Origin: JAOAIV01 sp038849555
Lineage (GTDB): Archaea > Thermoproteota > Bathyarchaeia > Bathyarchaeales > Bathycorpusculaceae
NCBI GenBank assembly: GCA_038849555.1
Contig: JAWCMT010000027.1
Coordinates: 1-19,902, forward strand
Direction of reading: 5' to 3'
Length of the DNA stretch: 19,902 bases
In this document: piece after piece, positions 12,454-19,725 of the stretch
How the letters are laid out: each line of letters begins with the position of its first letter
Numbering within the stretch: position 1 is the first letter of the stretch
Notes under the pieces: model-generated
What the model was told of the DNA's origin: nothing
The model's input: only the letters and a program-made list of their open reading frames with translations
Databases searched by the model: none
Program-made: the position numbers and the translations under genes

Positions 12454-13908
12454 TTAGCGCTGAATGGTCTGTATAAGCTGCCTTTGGCTGTCATAAATCT
12501 CTATAGTCAGAGGCATCTGCCCAACTGCATAGTGCGTTGCGCATGCAAAGCATGGGTCGTAAGCTCTGAAGGCCATTTCCACCTTGTTCAGCACGCCTTG
12601 GTCCACTTTGCCATTGCGTATTAAGCCTTTTGCGGCGTCGCGGATGGATATGCATATTGCCGGGTAATTGTTTGTGGTAGCCACAATCATATTCACGTCT
12701 TTAACAAGCGCATCTTTGTCAAGCACGTAGTGATGATATAGCGTGCCCCTTGCGGCTTCGACCACGCCGACACCTTCTCCCGGCTCGCCAGGCTTGTTAC
12801 GTACGTTCGTGCTTGTAATTTCAGGGTCTTTCGCCAACTCAAGCGCACGTTCAGCTGCATATAGCAATTCAATTAGACGCGCCCAGTGGAATGCTAAAGT
12901 GCCATGCACTGGCTTGCCGCCCAAAGTCTTGTACATCAATTCATACTCAGCCTGCGCAAGCGGCGTAGCCATGCCGTCAGCTGCGTTCAATCTTCCAAGC
13001 GGGCCTACGCGGTAAATGCCGCTGTCAGCGCCGTATACCAAGCCTTTCCATCCGACTTTCTTCAGGAATGGAAACTTGGAGTAGGTCCATGGCTCCACGT
13101 GCTCGCCTATGTGCTGGAGGTAATCTTTAGGCTCGAATTTCAAGAATTCACGGCCATTCGGATCTGTTACGCGGATTTTTCCATCGTAGAAGTTAACTTT
13201 GTTCTTGTCGTCTACAAGGCCCATGTAGTATGTCTTCATTGTGTACGCGTCGCTCTTAATCATGTCAACGTAAGTGCTGTTGCCTAAGACTATGTCGTGG
13301 AAAAGCTTCAGGCTTAATTTGGCAAATTCCACGGAGGAAGCAGCCATCTTCTCGATTTCTTGTCTTTTCTCCTCGCTCAAGGGCTTCGATATGCCGCCTG
13401 GTAAGCCGCACACGGGATGTGTAGCTTTACCGCCGAGAATCTCCGTTATTTTCTGGCCGTAGGCTCGGTGCTTTATGACCTCTTTCCCAATGTCTAAACC
13501 TGCTTTTTCAATGACGCCTAAGATGTTGCGCTTTTCAGGTGGTGCATCTGGGCCAACAATGAAGTCTGGCCCGCCAAGATAGTAGAAGTGTAGTGTGTGA
13601 TCGTATATGTAGTATGCTACGTACATGAGTTCTCGGAGTTTTTTGGCGGCGGACGGCGGTTCGACATTGAAAGCTGCGTCTAATGCTTTTACTGAGGCGA
13701 AGTGATGGGCGACGGGGCAGACTCCGCAGATTCTCGTTGTCAAGAGAGGCATGAGTTCAGCGCGTCTTCCCTCACAGAATTTCTCGAAACCACGTAGCTC
13801 AGGAACTTTTAGGTACGCATTTTCCACCTCGCCCTTATCGTTGAGGAATATGGAGATGCTGCCGTGACCTTCGAGGCGGGTTATTGGGTTTATGCTTATT
13901 TCTTTCAT
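12454..13908 (-). CDS. mvhA: [NiFe]-hydrogenase large subunit, group 3 (MvhA-like)
   Basis: Catalytic subunit that splits or forms H2 at a Ni-Fe(CN)2CO centre. Of 484 residues, the L1 motif R-I-C-G-V-C-P-V-A-H-H supplies Cys61 and Cys64, and the L2 motif D-P-C-F-A-C-A-T-H supplies Cys453 and Cys456. The N-terminal I-N-P-I-T-R-L-E-G-H-G carries the conserved Glu. After His459 there are 25 residues (Y-A-V-G-Q-M-P-L...) that the adjacent protease could remove. Overall similarity is to F420-non-reducing hydrogenases (Mvh, group 3c). The start ATG overlaps the small subunit stop by 4 bases (ATGA), with GGTGAT six bases upstream. No MvhD or HdrABC gene accompanies it here. Confidence 0.95.
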   Translation of the reverse strand: MKEISINPITRLEGHGSISIFLNDKGEVENAYLKVPELRGFEKFCEGRRAELMPLLTTRICGVCPVAHHFASVKALDAAFNVEPPSAAKKLRELMYVAYYIYDHTLHFYYLGGPDFIVGPDAPPEKRNILGVIEKAGLDIGKEVIKHRAYGQKITEILGGKATHPVCGLPGGISKPLSEEKRQEIEKMAASSVEFAKLSLKLFHDIVLGNSTYVDMIKSDAYTMKTYYMGLVDDKNKVNFYDGKIRVTDPNGREFLKFEPKDYLQHIGEHVEPWTYSKFPFLKKVGWKGLVYGADSGIYRVGPLGRLNAADGMATPLAQAEYELMYKTLGGKPVHGTLAFHWARLIELLYAAERALELAKDPEITSTNVRNKPGEPGEGVGVVEAARGTLYHHYVLDKDALVKDVNMIVATTNNYPAICISIRDAAKGLIRNGKVDQGVLNKVEMAFRAYDPCFACATHYAVGQMPLTIEIYDSQRQLIQTIQR

Positions 13909-14885
13909 TTCTTTATCACCTTTCTACGTAGAATTGATGCTGGAAGAGAATACATATAGAACGTGCCAACTGGGTCCTTTATCTGCGCCATTAATTTCTC
14001 AACATCCTCTGGAGACGCGGTCTTCTCGTCATAGCCAAGTATAGAGGCTAATGCAGCCATCATTCCAGCGCCTAACTCGGGCATGTTCGGTGCAGCTCCG
14101 CCGCAGCCTGTACAGGGCATGTCAACTTTTAAGCACTGGGCGCCGCAGCCGCTGCGGGTAGCTGGACCCATACAGAGTATGCCTTGCTCAAGCAGACACT
14201 TCTCAGGATCAGGGGCCTTCTCGTGTACTCGGTAAATTTTACTGATTTTTTTGTTTTCACGTTTTCGTGGGCATTCGTCACACACAGCCTTCAATGGCGC
14301 AAGCACTGAGCCCTTTGGTGGTAGCTCGTTTTTTGCGATGGCGTCTATGGCGTTAACTATGAGTGGGACAGGCGGCGGGCAACCTGGCAGATAGTAGTCT
14401 ACGTCTACTGTTTGCGCTAGAGTTTTTACGGTGTCATAGAATTCTGGAATCTCGAGAACGCCCTCTTTAACTTTGGTCTCGGGCTGGGGAATGACCCTTT
14501 CAGGGTTGACAACTGACTTTTCTTTCAAGTAAACGTGTTCGAGGATTTCTTTGCTGTCATGCAAGTTGGCTAAGCCTGGTATGCATCCTTCGTGGGCGCA
14601 TGAGCCGAAAGCCACCAGCGTCTTGGACTTTTTCCGCAGGAGTTTAGCCATGTGCTCCTGTTCGCTGTTACGGATAGACCCGTTAAAGAAGGTTATGTCA
14701 ATGTACTTGTCAGGCATTGCTTCAACATCACTGTATTTGACGTCGAGTGCTACGGGCCAGAACACGATGTCAGCGATTTTTACTACGTCAAGGATTTTCT
14801 CGTTTATGTCTAAAACCGCTATTTCGCATCCACCGCAGCTTGCAGCCCAATAAAAGGCTATTTTCAGCTTCTTGTTTGTACTCAT
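13905..14885 (-). CDS. mvhG: [NiFe]-hydrogenase small subunit, group 3 (MvhG-like)
   Basis: Electron-transfer subunit of the hydrogenase, 326 residues, cytoplasmic (no Tat leader or membrane anchor). The proximal [4Fe-4S] ligands are Cys17 and Cys20 (A-S-C-G-G-C-E), Cys96 (G-S-C-A) and Cys169 (P-G-C-P-P-P). A second Cys set, C-D-E-C (202, 205), 230, 238, 247, 251, 258 and 261 (P-C-T-G-C-G-G), would hold the medial and distal clusters, as in MvhG. The ending F-Y-M-Y-S-L-P-A-S is also like that family. ATG at 14885 follows GGTG at a spacing of about eight bases. It is the first gene of the operon. Confidence 0.94.
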   Translation of the reverse strand: MSTNKKLKIAFYWAASCGGCEIAVLDINEKILDVVKIADIVFWPVALDVKYSDVEAMPDKYIDITFFNGSIRNSEQEHMAKLLRKKSKTLVAFGSCAHEGCIPGLANLHDSKEILEHVYLKEKSVVNPERVIPQPETKVKEGVLEIPEFYDTVKTLAQTVDVDYYLPGCPPPVPLIVNAIDAIAKNELPPKGSVLAPLKAVCDECPRKRENKKISKIYRVHEKAPDPEKCLLEQGILCMGPATRSGCGAQCLKVDMPCTGCGGAAPNMPELGAGMMAALASILGYDEKTASPEDVEKLMAQIKDPVGTFYMYSLPASILRRKVIKK

Positions 14886-14961
14886 TTATTTTGCACCTTC
14901 AGATGCTTAAAGATTCTGGGAATGGTGACTTGCTTTGTTTCTATACACATTTCATTGAACA

Positions 14962-14975
14962 CCATTCGTGAATGG
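14962..14975. promoter_or_regulatory. Palindrome upstream of the hydrogenase operon
   Basis: CCATTC (14962-14967) and GAATGG (14970-14975) are perfect arms around a 2-nt centre, 77-90 bp before the small-subunit ATG. A symmetrical 14-bp site in the promoter region suits a dimeric transcription regulator. TATA-like candidates lie on either side (minus-strand TATAGAAA near 14935-14943; TTTATG near 15000), so repressor or activator use cannot be decided. Confidence 0.45.
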
Positions 14976-15074
14976 GTTTTCAAATTGCACATCAACTACA
15001 TAAAGCTTAAGCCATACTTTAATTGGTTTTTCCATGTCAGCTTAAAGTTTCAAGCAGAAGACTAACTGGTTCAC

Positions 15075-15116
15075 AAAAAAGGAGCGATGCTGCACATAGC
15101 GCAGCGAGTATTCTCC
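15075..15116 (-). terminator. Branched hairpin followed by T6 (minus strand)
   Basis: On the minus strand GGAG (15116-15113) and CTCC (15084-15081) enclose an inner stem GCTGCGC-TAT-GTGCAGC (seven pairs, one G-U), and six T follow at 15080-15075. This looks like an intrinsic terminator or the 3' end of a small RNA. It sits between the repeat copy and the hydrogenase promoter region, so it would isolate the hydrogenase operon from chemotaxis read-through. Confidence 0.45.
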
Positions 15117-15163
15117 ACTTATTTTTAAACTGCAAAAGGCAATGCCCGCGAGCTTCTGCTACC

Positions 15164-15192
15164 GCAGAAATAGACCCTCTATAGGTTTCTGC
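15164..15192 (-). other. Long hairpin inside repeat copy R
   Basis: GCAGAA/TTCTGC (6 bp) and ATAGA/TCTAT (5 bp) stack into an 11-bp stem with one 4-nt bulge and a 3-nt loop. The inner stem is also present in copy L2 with a 5-nt loop, which argues that the fold matters. Confidence 0.6.
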
Positions 15193-15223
15193 AATGAATC
15201 GCTAATAGCCTCCAAATATGACG
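15170..15223 (-). repeat. Dispersed structured repeat, copy R (inverted)
   Basis: Read on the minus strand it matches copy L1 at 34 of the first 39 positions (shared block GATTCATTGCAGAAAC) and shares CTATTAGC and ATAGA-G(n)-TCTAT with copy L2. It lies 284 bp upstream of the hydrogenase small subunit start and in inverted orientation to the two left copies. Confidence 0.75.
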
Positions 15224-15257
15224 ACGTAGTTTTCCGTGACGTGTTAAGCTATAAAGG

Positions 15258-15274
15258 GTTTAGCTTAGCTAAAC
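15258..15274 (-). terminator. Perfect 7-bp hairpin at the end of the chemotaxis operon
   Basis: GTTTAGC and GCTAAAC are exact reverse complements around a 3-nt loop. The stop codon of the 115-residue unknown gene lies in the first arm. Position at the end of the operon suggests a role in transcript ending or 3'-end protection; only a short T-run follows. Confidence 0.45.
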
Positions 15275-15616
15275 TATGTAGAACACGTTGCGTTTTTTGC
15301 CATTTTGCTTTTTCAGCCAGTTTTCGCTCATTAAGCACCATTTTGATTCGTTGCCTTCAATGCGAAGCACCAGTATCAAGTCGTAATTGTCAAGCTTTGC
15401 ATATTCAACTAGCATGTTGTAGGTATCTTTGTTGATTTCAATTTCAAGGTCTTGAATTTGCCCGTCGGCAGCTCTTCGCGCATGAAAAATCGCTTTAAGA
15501 ACATCAACACCTTCTTGCAATTGTACATTCACTCGGTTAACGAAGTAAATTGTGTCTCCATAGCTAAGGATGACATTGCGTGCATTTTCAGATTTAACTT
15601 CGCTGTGCTCTCCCAC
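15269..15616 (-). CDS. Unknown 115-residue protein in the chemotaxis operon
   Basis: I do not recognise this protein. It is soluble, of mixed alpha/beta character, with V-I-L-S-Y-G-D-T-I-Y-F-V near the start, V-Q-L-Q-E-G-V-D-V-L-K-A-I-F in the middle, and Y-D-L-I-L-V-L-R-I-E-G near the end, then a basic tail (K-K-Q-N-G-K-K-R). There is one Cys and no membrane segment. GTG at 15616 is used because an in-frame stop lies three codons upstream; no clear ribosome site is seen. It follows cheA on the same strand after 115 bp and ends in a perfect hairpin, so it is probably the last gene of the chemotaxis unit. A role as a signalling accessory protein is only suggested by location. Confidence 0.65.
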   Translation of the reverse strand: MGEHSEVKSENARNVILSYGDTIYFVNRVNVQLQEGVDVLKAIFHARRAADGQIQDLEIEINKDTYNMLVEYAKLDNYDLILVLRIEGNESKWCLMSENWLKKQNGKKRNVFYIV

Positions 15617-15731
15617 TTGCAGTCAACGTCCATTGTTAAACTGCAAGAAAGGGTAGCAATTAAACGCTTTTCCATTTACTGTAATATTCCTTGTTGCGAC
15701 TGAACTGGCTACAGTAGGGCAATCAGCGTTT

Positions 15732-18002
15732 TCAAGCATTCTTACGCGCTGCATTGACGAACTGGCCTACATCCAGAACGAGGACTACTTGCCCGTCGCC
15801 TAGGATTGTGGCGCCGCTTATTCCTTTAATTCCCTTTAAGGTTTCGCTGAGAGGCTTCACCAGAATGTCCTGTTGGCTTATAACGGAATCTACTATTAAG
15901 CCAAGTTTTGTCTTTTCATCGCCCAAATGTGTTATTAAAAGTTCAAATTCTTCCTCGTTAGGCCCCTCATATCCAAGTAGCTTATGCAAGTGAACAACTG
16001 GAATCACTTTGCCCCTGACGACTATAGCGTCTGTTTTCCCAAGCAACTTTATGTCGCTTCTCTTTGCCCGAATAATCTCTGAAACTTGGCTTGTGGGAAT
16101 GGTAAACGTCTGCCCAGAATCCCTCACAAGTATAGCCTTAATAATAGCTAACGTCAGCGGCACTTTCAAGGTAATTTTCGTTCCTTTGCCTACGCGTGTT
16201 TCAAATTGAACAGTGCCCCCGAGAGCAGCGATTTTTGTTTTCACAACATCCATCCCCACTCCTCTGCCGCTTGTTTCGGTAACCTCTTTGCTTGTTGAGA
16301 AACCAGGCAGGAAAATCAGGCTGACTAGCTCGTTTCGGCTCATTTTCTCGGCTTCTTCCCTGCTTATGAAGCCCCGTTTAATAGCGACTTCTTTGATCTT
16401 TTCTGGATCAATTCCTGCACCGTCATCTTCGACTTCGATAATGACATGCTCGCCGCTTCGCTGGGCTGAAAGCCGTATCTTTCCAACGGGATTCTTGTTT
16501 GCCTTCTTTCGCTCTTCAGCTGTTTCTATTCCATGGTCAACGCTGTTTCTCAGCAAATGGATAAGTGGTTCACCAATTTCATCTAACACTGTGCGGTCGA
16601 TTTCGATGTCTCTTCCTTCCATTACGAGGTCGATCAGCTTATTCCTTTTAATTGATAGATCCCGCACTAACCTGGGGAACCTGTCAAAAATTTGGCTCAC
16701 AGGGACCATCCGCACTTGCATTACGAGATCATGGAGGTCAGAGGTGAGTCTGTCAATGTTCTCTGCGATGCGTTTTAGCTCTCCGTTTCTGTTATCCGAG
16801 ATTAATTGGAGTAACGCAATCTTGTTGATAACAAGTTCGCCAACCAAATTCATGATTTTGTCAAGCTGCTCAAATTTCACGCGGACAGTCTGAGTAGCCC
16901 GGACTTCAGCAAACAGTTTTGATGCTTCCGTTATCTGCTTGCTCTGTTCCTCAATGCGATTTTTTAATGAAAGCACGTTATCTTTCATGGGTGGGCTTTT
17001 AGTTTCCGCAGAAGGCGACTCTATCTCTTCTGGCTCTTCAAGCAAAGATACTTGAGATGTCTCTTGAACTATTTTCTCTGAGGCTATACCTTGAGGCGTT
17101 ATTTCTGTTTTCGCTTCTATCTTATCTTCAATTTTAACCGTGCTTGCCGGCGCTATTTTAACCTCTGGCTTAATCGTAGTTTCCTCTTGCACAGCGGGAT
17201 CATAGTGAACAACATGCACGTCTTCTATTTCACAGACTTGGCGAATGCATTTTTCGATTTCCTCAGCGCTGCATCTACTGATGAGAGCAATCTTAAAGCC
17301 AGAATCAAGTTTGTCCTCTTTAAATGCTTCAAGTTCTTTTTGGTCAGGATGCGACTTGATTATTTCCGCCATCTCGGAAATCTTGCTTAGCACCAAAATT
17401 GACCTGACACTTTTGAAAGCGCAGTCTTTACTAAACTTCAAATCTACGAAATAACAATGTTCGCCACAGATTTCCGCGTTTACTACCGCTTCTTTTTCAG
17501 TTTCGGTAAGTTCTATGATTACAGGCTTTTTCTCTGCAGGCAAAACTTCCTTCTTGGCTTCTACGGGTGAAACCTCTTTCTTCATTTCTTTTACTTCTTC
17601 AAGCGCGGTTAGCTCGGTTGCTTCTTGAAGTTTCTGAAGTAAACTTGGAACTTTAATTTCTTCTTCATTCATATTTTGTATGTTTTCTAACCTGCAAGAT
17701 AGCGCATCTGCACACTCAAGAAGCACGGTGATTAGATTACTTGTGGGTTTACGCCCTTTTCGCAGGTCATCAAAGACATCCTCCATTGCATGCGTAAGCT
17801 CTTGGATATCTTTATAGCCCATCATTCCCGAGCAGCCTTTCAGCGTATGCGCTGCCCTGAAAAGCATGTTAACAAGTTCCGTGTTTTGCGAATCTTTTTC
17901 TAAACTTAACAATGATTTTGTAAGAGTATCAATATGTTCCCTTGCCTCTTCAATGAATACTTCCTTGTACTGGCTACAATCTGTCGGCAAGAGACCTCCC
18001 AC
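15732..18002 (-). CDS. cheA: Chemotaxis histidine kinase CheA
   Basis: Receptor-controlled kinase that phosphorylates itself and passes phosphate to response regulators. All domains can be seen in 756 residues. P1 phosphotransfer domain is at about 8-110, with phospho-His52 in A-A-H-T-L-K-G-C-S-G. A P2-like docking domain (about 175-270) sits between charged linkers rich in Glu, Lys and Pro. P3 dimerisation domain is at about 367-430. P4 ATPase has the N box H-L-L-R-N-S-V-D-H-G (482-491), G1 D-D-G-A-G-I-D (526-532) and G2 T-S-G-R-G-V-G-M-D (577-585). P5 CheW-like domain is at about 617-750. GTG at 18002 is the longest start; an in-frame TTG four codons later is possible, as GGGAGGT lies between them. 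It follows cheR after 44 bp. Confidence 0.96.
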   Translation of the reverse strand: MGGLLPTDCSQYKEVFIEEAREHIDTLTKSLLSLEKDSQNTELVNMLFRAAHTLKGCSGMMGYKDIQELTHAMEDVFDDLRKGRKPTSNLITVLLECADALSCRLENIQNMNEEEIKVPSLLQKLQEATELTALEEVKEMKKEVSPVEAKKEVLPAEKKPVIIELTETEKEAVVNAEICGEHCYFVDLKFSKDCAFKSVRSILVLSKISEMAEIIKSHPDQKELEAFKEDKLDSGFKIALISRCSAEEIEKCIRQVCEIEDVHVVHYDPAVQEETTIKPEVKIAPASTVKIEDKIEAKTEITPQGIASEKIVQETSQVSLLEEPEEIESPSAETKSPPMKDNVLSLKNRIEEQSKQITEASKLFAEVRATQTVRVKFEQLDKIMNLVGELVINKIALLQLISDNRNGELKRIAENIDRLTSDLHDLVMQVRMVPVSQIFDRFPRLVRDLSIKRNKLIDLVMEGRDIEIDRTVLDEIGEPLIHLLRNSVDHGIETAEERKKANKNPVGKIRLSAQRSGEHVIIEVEDDGAGIDPEKIKEVAIKRGFISREEAEKMSRNELVSLIFLPGFSTSKEVTETSGRGVGMDVVKTKIAALGGTVQFETRVGKGTKITLKVPLTLAIIKAILVRDSGQTFTIPTSQVSEIIRAKRSDIKLLGKTDAIVVRGKVIPVVHLHKLLGYEGPNEEEFELLITHLGDEKTKLGLIVDSVISQQDILVKPLSETLKGIKGISGATILGDGQVVLVLDVGQFVNAARKNA

Positions 18003-18046
18003 CTTGATTTTTTAGAGGCAACGCTATTCTCATGGCCTGTCCAATT

Positions 18047-18970
18047 TTAATGCTGAACAAATAGCCCTTGTCCTCCTGTTAGATTATTTAAACTAAGTGT
18101 GTCATCTTTCGCTACACCTAAAATGTAGCTTGACTTACAACCGACGCTTGCTGAGGCCTTTTTATAAACGCGACAATTAACATCAACACATATAAACTTC
18201 GCACTTGTTTCGCCACTTAGCATTTCAGATTTACCAATCACGAGATATCCCCCATCCCGTAATGCATTATAAAATTGCATGTGAACCTGCTGTTGGCTTT
18301 CTCTCGCGAAGAATATCATAACATTTCTACAAAGTATAAGGTCTAACCCATTATGCAAAGGAGACTTCATTAAATCATGTTTTTCAAAATGAACCAGTTG
18401 CTTAAGGAAGTTTTTAACTCGATATGTTGTGCCATCCTTTGAGAAGTACTCGTTAATCAAGGAATCATCAAGACCATTCAGCTGTTTTCTATTGTACTCG
18501 CCTTTCTGTGCCTTACTTAGAGCATCCTCGTCTATGTCTGAGGCAAAAATTGTGACTTTATAATTTGGCAATTGATTACCTAGCACTTTGTGAACTAGAA
18601 TTGCCAAGGAGTATGGTTCCTCACCTGTTGCGCAACCTGCGCTCCAAATAGTAACTTCCTTAGACTTGAAAAGGCTGGGGAGAAGCTTCTTTTCAAGATA
18701 ATCATAGACGTCGCTGTCTCTGAAAAATGTGGTGAAGTTAACTGTCAAGTCATTAAGGAGATTATTGCATTCCAATGGGTTTTTCTTTAGGTACCGCAAG
18801 TATCTGCTGTAAGTATAGGTGCCGGTTGCCCTTAAACGAATTGATAATCGCCTTTTTAGATACTCATCTCGATAACAATTAAAGTCAAGTCCAACAACAT
18901 CATGTAATGCTTTCTTCAGTTTTTGGTAAGCTATATCTTCAAGGTATGCTTTAACTTCAACAGATGCCAT
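18047..18970 (-). CDS. cheR: Chemotaxis protein methyltransferase CheR
   Basis: Methylates Glu side chains on chemoreceptors with SAM to adjust sensitivity. The 307-residue protein has the helical N-terminal domain (about 12-75), the loop T-V-N-F-T-T-F-F-R-D (76-85), SAM motif I W-S-A-G-C-A-T-G-E-E-P-Y-S (109-121), F-A-S-D-I-D (142-147) and D-L-I-L-C-R-N-V-M-I-F-F (210-221), all typical of CheR. The last 40 residues beyond the core are not recognised. ATG at 18970 overlaps the end of cheC by 14 bases, so translation is coupled. Confidence 0.96.
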   Translation of the reverse strand: MASVEVKAYLEDIAYQKLKKALHDVVGLDFNCYRDEYLKRRLSIRLRATGTYTYSRYLRYLKKNPLECNNLLNDLTVNFTTFFRDSDVYDYLEKKLLPSLFKSKEVTIWSAGCATGEEPYSLAILVHKVLGNQLPNYKVTIFASDIDEDALSKAQKGEYNRKQLNGLDDSLINEYFSKDGTTYRVKNFLKQLVHFEKHDLMKSPLHNGLDLILCRNVMIFFARESQQQVHMQFYNALRDGGYLVIGKSEMLSGETSAKFICVDVNCRVYKKASASVGCKSSYILGVAKDDTLSLNNLTGGQGLFVQH

Positions 18971-19712
18971 CGTTATTTTCCACCTGTTTGCTTACCTTGT
19001 TTGCTTCATATTTCCTCACGTTCATACCTCGAAGTTCATCACCAATACGGGTATCCTGTCCTAATTTCCAGGAACCGCCGCTGAACAGCCATTTTCTTCC
19101 TTTTTTGATAAGCATCCGCTGAAGCTCATTGTTGGGGAAGGTTATGAGGAATCCTTCGGTTGAACTGTTATATCGTTTAAAGCGGGCATCAAAAACTACA
19201 GCGACCTCTGAGCACAGCGCCTGCTTGATTAGAAGGCCGTCTATAATTGCGTCAAAAGAGTCGATGATTAATTGTGGCGGCGTTAAGACAAGCTTGGTTG
19301 ATGTAAAATCAGCTATAGCATTGAGAAAGGAGGTTAGCACTATCGAGCCCATTTCTTCTATTGCAGATCTTTGAATTTCAGGCGTAACTTCCATCCCGTT
19401 AGTCATTAACTCAGCGATTTTGGTGCATTCTTTTTCCTCAAAAATTAGCATGACATCGCAGTCTGCAGTGCCCCTTAATTGCATGAAAATAGCCGCGACA
19501 ATCGTGTCGTGTGCTCCGTAAATTCCTGGAACGAGATGAGGTGATGTCACGTGCACTCTTGGTAGCTCAATTTTTATAGGCTCCTGCAGAATTTGTGAGA
19601 GTGAAGTAGTCGCATGGCCCGCGCCTATATTGGCAATTTCAAGAAGTATCTCAAGATCAGTGAGCACATCATCGGAATTCACGATTTTTGCTGCAGTGAC
19701 CAGACTATTCAT
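18957..19712 (-). CDS. cheC: CheC-family CheY-P phosphatase with one degenerate active site
   Basis: CheC dephosphorylates CheY-P and usually partners CheD. The 251-residue protein has the first active-site helix E-I-A-N-I-G-A-G-H-A (Glu25, Asn28). In the second, E-M-G-S-I-V-L-T-S-F-L-N-A, the usual Asn is Ser123 (Glu120 kept), so only one catalytic pair looks complete. After the core (to about residue 204) there is an extra tail of about 47 residues (G-G-S-W-K-L-G-Q-D...), making it longer than the usual about 200. ATG at 19712 has GGTG in the upstream gap. It lies 13 bp after another gene whose end resembles the CheC core end, and its 3' end overlaps cheR. Confidence 0.93.
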   Translation of the reverse strand: MNSLVTAAKIVNSDDVLTDLEILLEIANIGAGHATTSLSQILQEPIKIELPRVHVTSPHLVPGIYGAHDTIVAAIFMQLRGTADCDVMLIFEEKECTKIAELMTNGMEVTPEIQRSAIEEMGSIVLTSFLNAIADFTSTKLVLTPPQLIIDSFDAIIDGLLIKQALCSEVAVVFDARFKRYNSSTEGFLITFPNNELQRMLIKKGRKWLFSGGSWKLGQDTRIGDELRGMNVRKYEANKVSKQVENNDGIC

Positions 19713-19725
19713 TAGCGTTCACCTA

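Larger units (their letters stand above)
14886..15268. other. Regulatory region between the chemotaxis and hydrogenase operons
   Basis: About 380 bp without a supported gene. It contains, from right to left: the hairpin at the end of the upstream unknown gene (15258-15274), the inverted copy of the dispersed repeat (15170-15223) with its long hairpin (15164-15192), a hairpin with T6 on the minus strand (15075-15116), and a palindrome (14962-14975) near the likely hydrogenase promoter. A reading frame on the plus strand from 15142 crosses the repeat and runs antisense to the unknown gene; it is not credible. Confidence 0.6.

Noticed and set aside
12405..12494. N-terminal extension of the hydrogenase protease with a hydrophobic, signal-like stretch
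   Set aside because: Overlaps the end of the large subunit, is not found in this cytoplasmic protease family, and a GGAG-TTG start at 12404 gives the usual length.
600..15165. Composite transposon or integrated element bounded by the repeats
   Set aside because: No transposase, integrase or attachment site is present and the interior holds essential genes (TBP, signal peptidase, PyrE); rearrangement of chromosomal DNA is kept as the hypothesis instead.
15142..15435. Plus-strand Cys-containing frame of 97 codons
   Set aside because: Crosses the dispersed repeat and its hairpin and is antisense to the unknown 115-residue gene; no ribosome binding site; low-complexity shadow.
16213..16893. Plus-strand frame of 226 codons, rich in Ser
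   Set aside because: Lies wholly antisense to the CheA kinase domains; Ser/Ile-rich composition is typical of a reversed coding strand.
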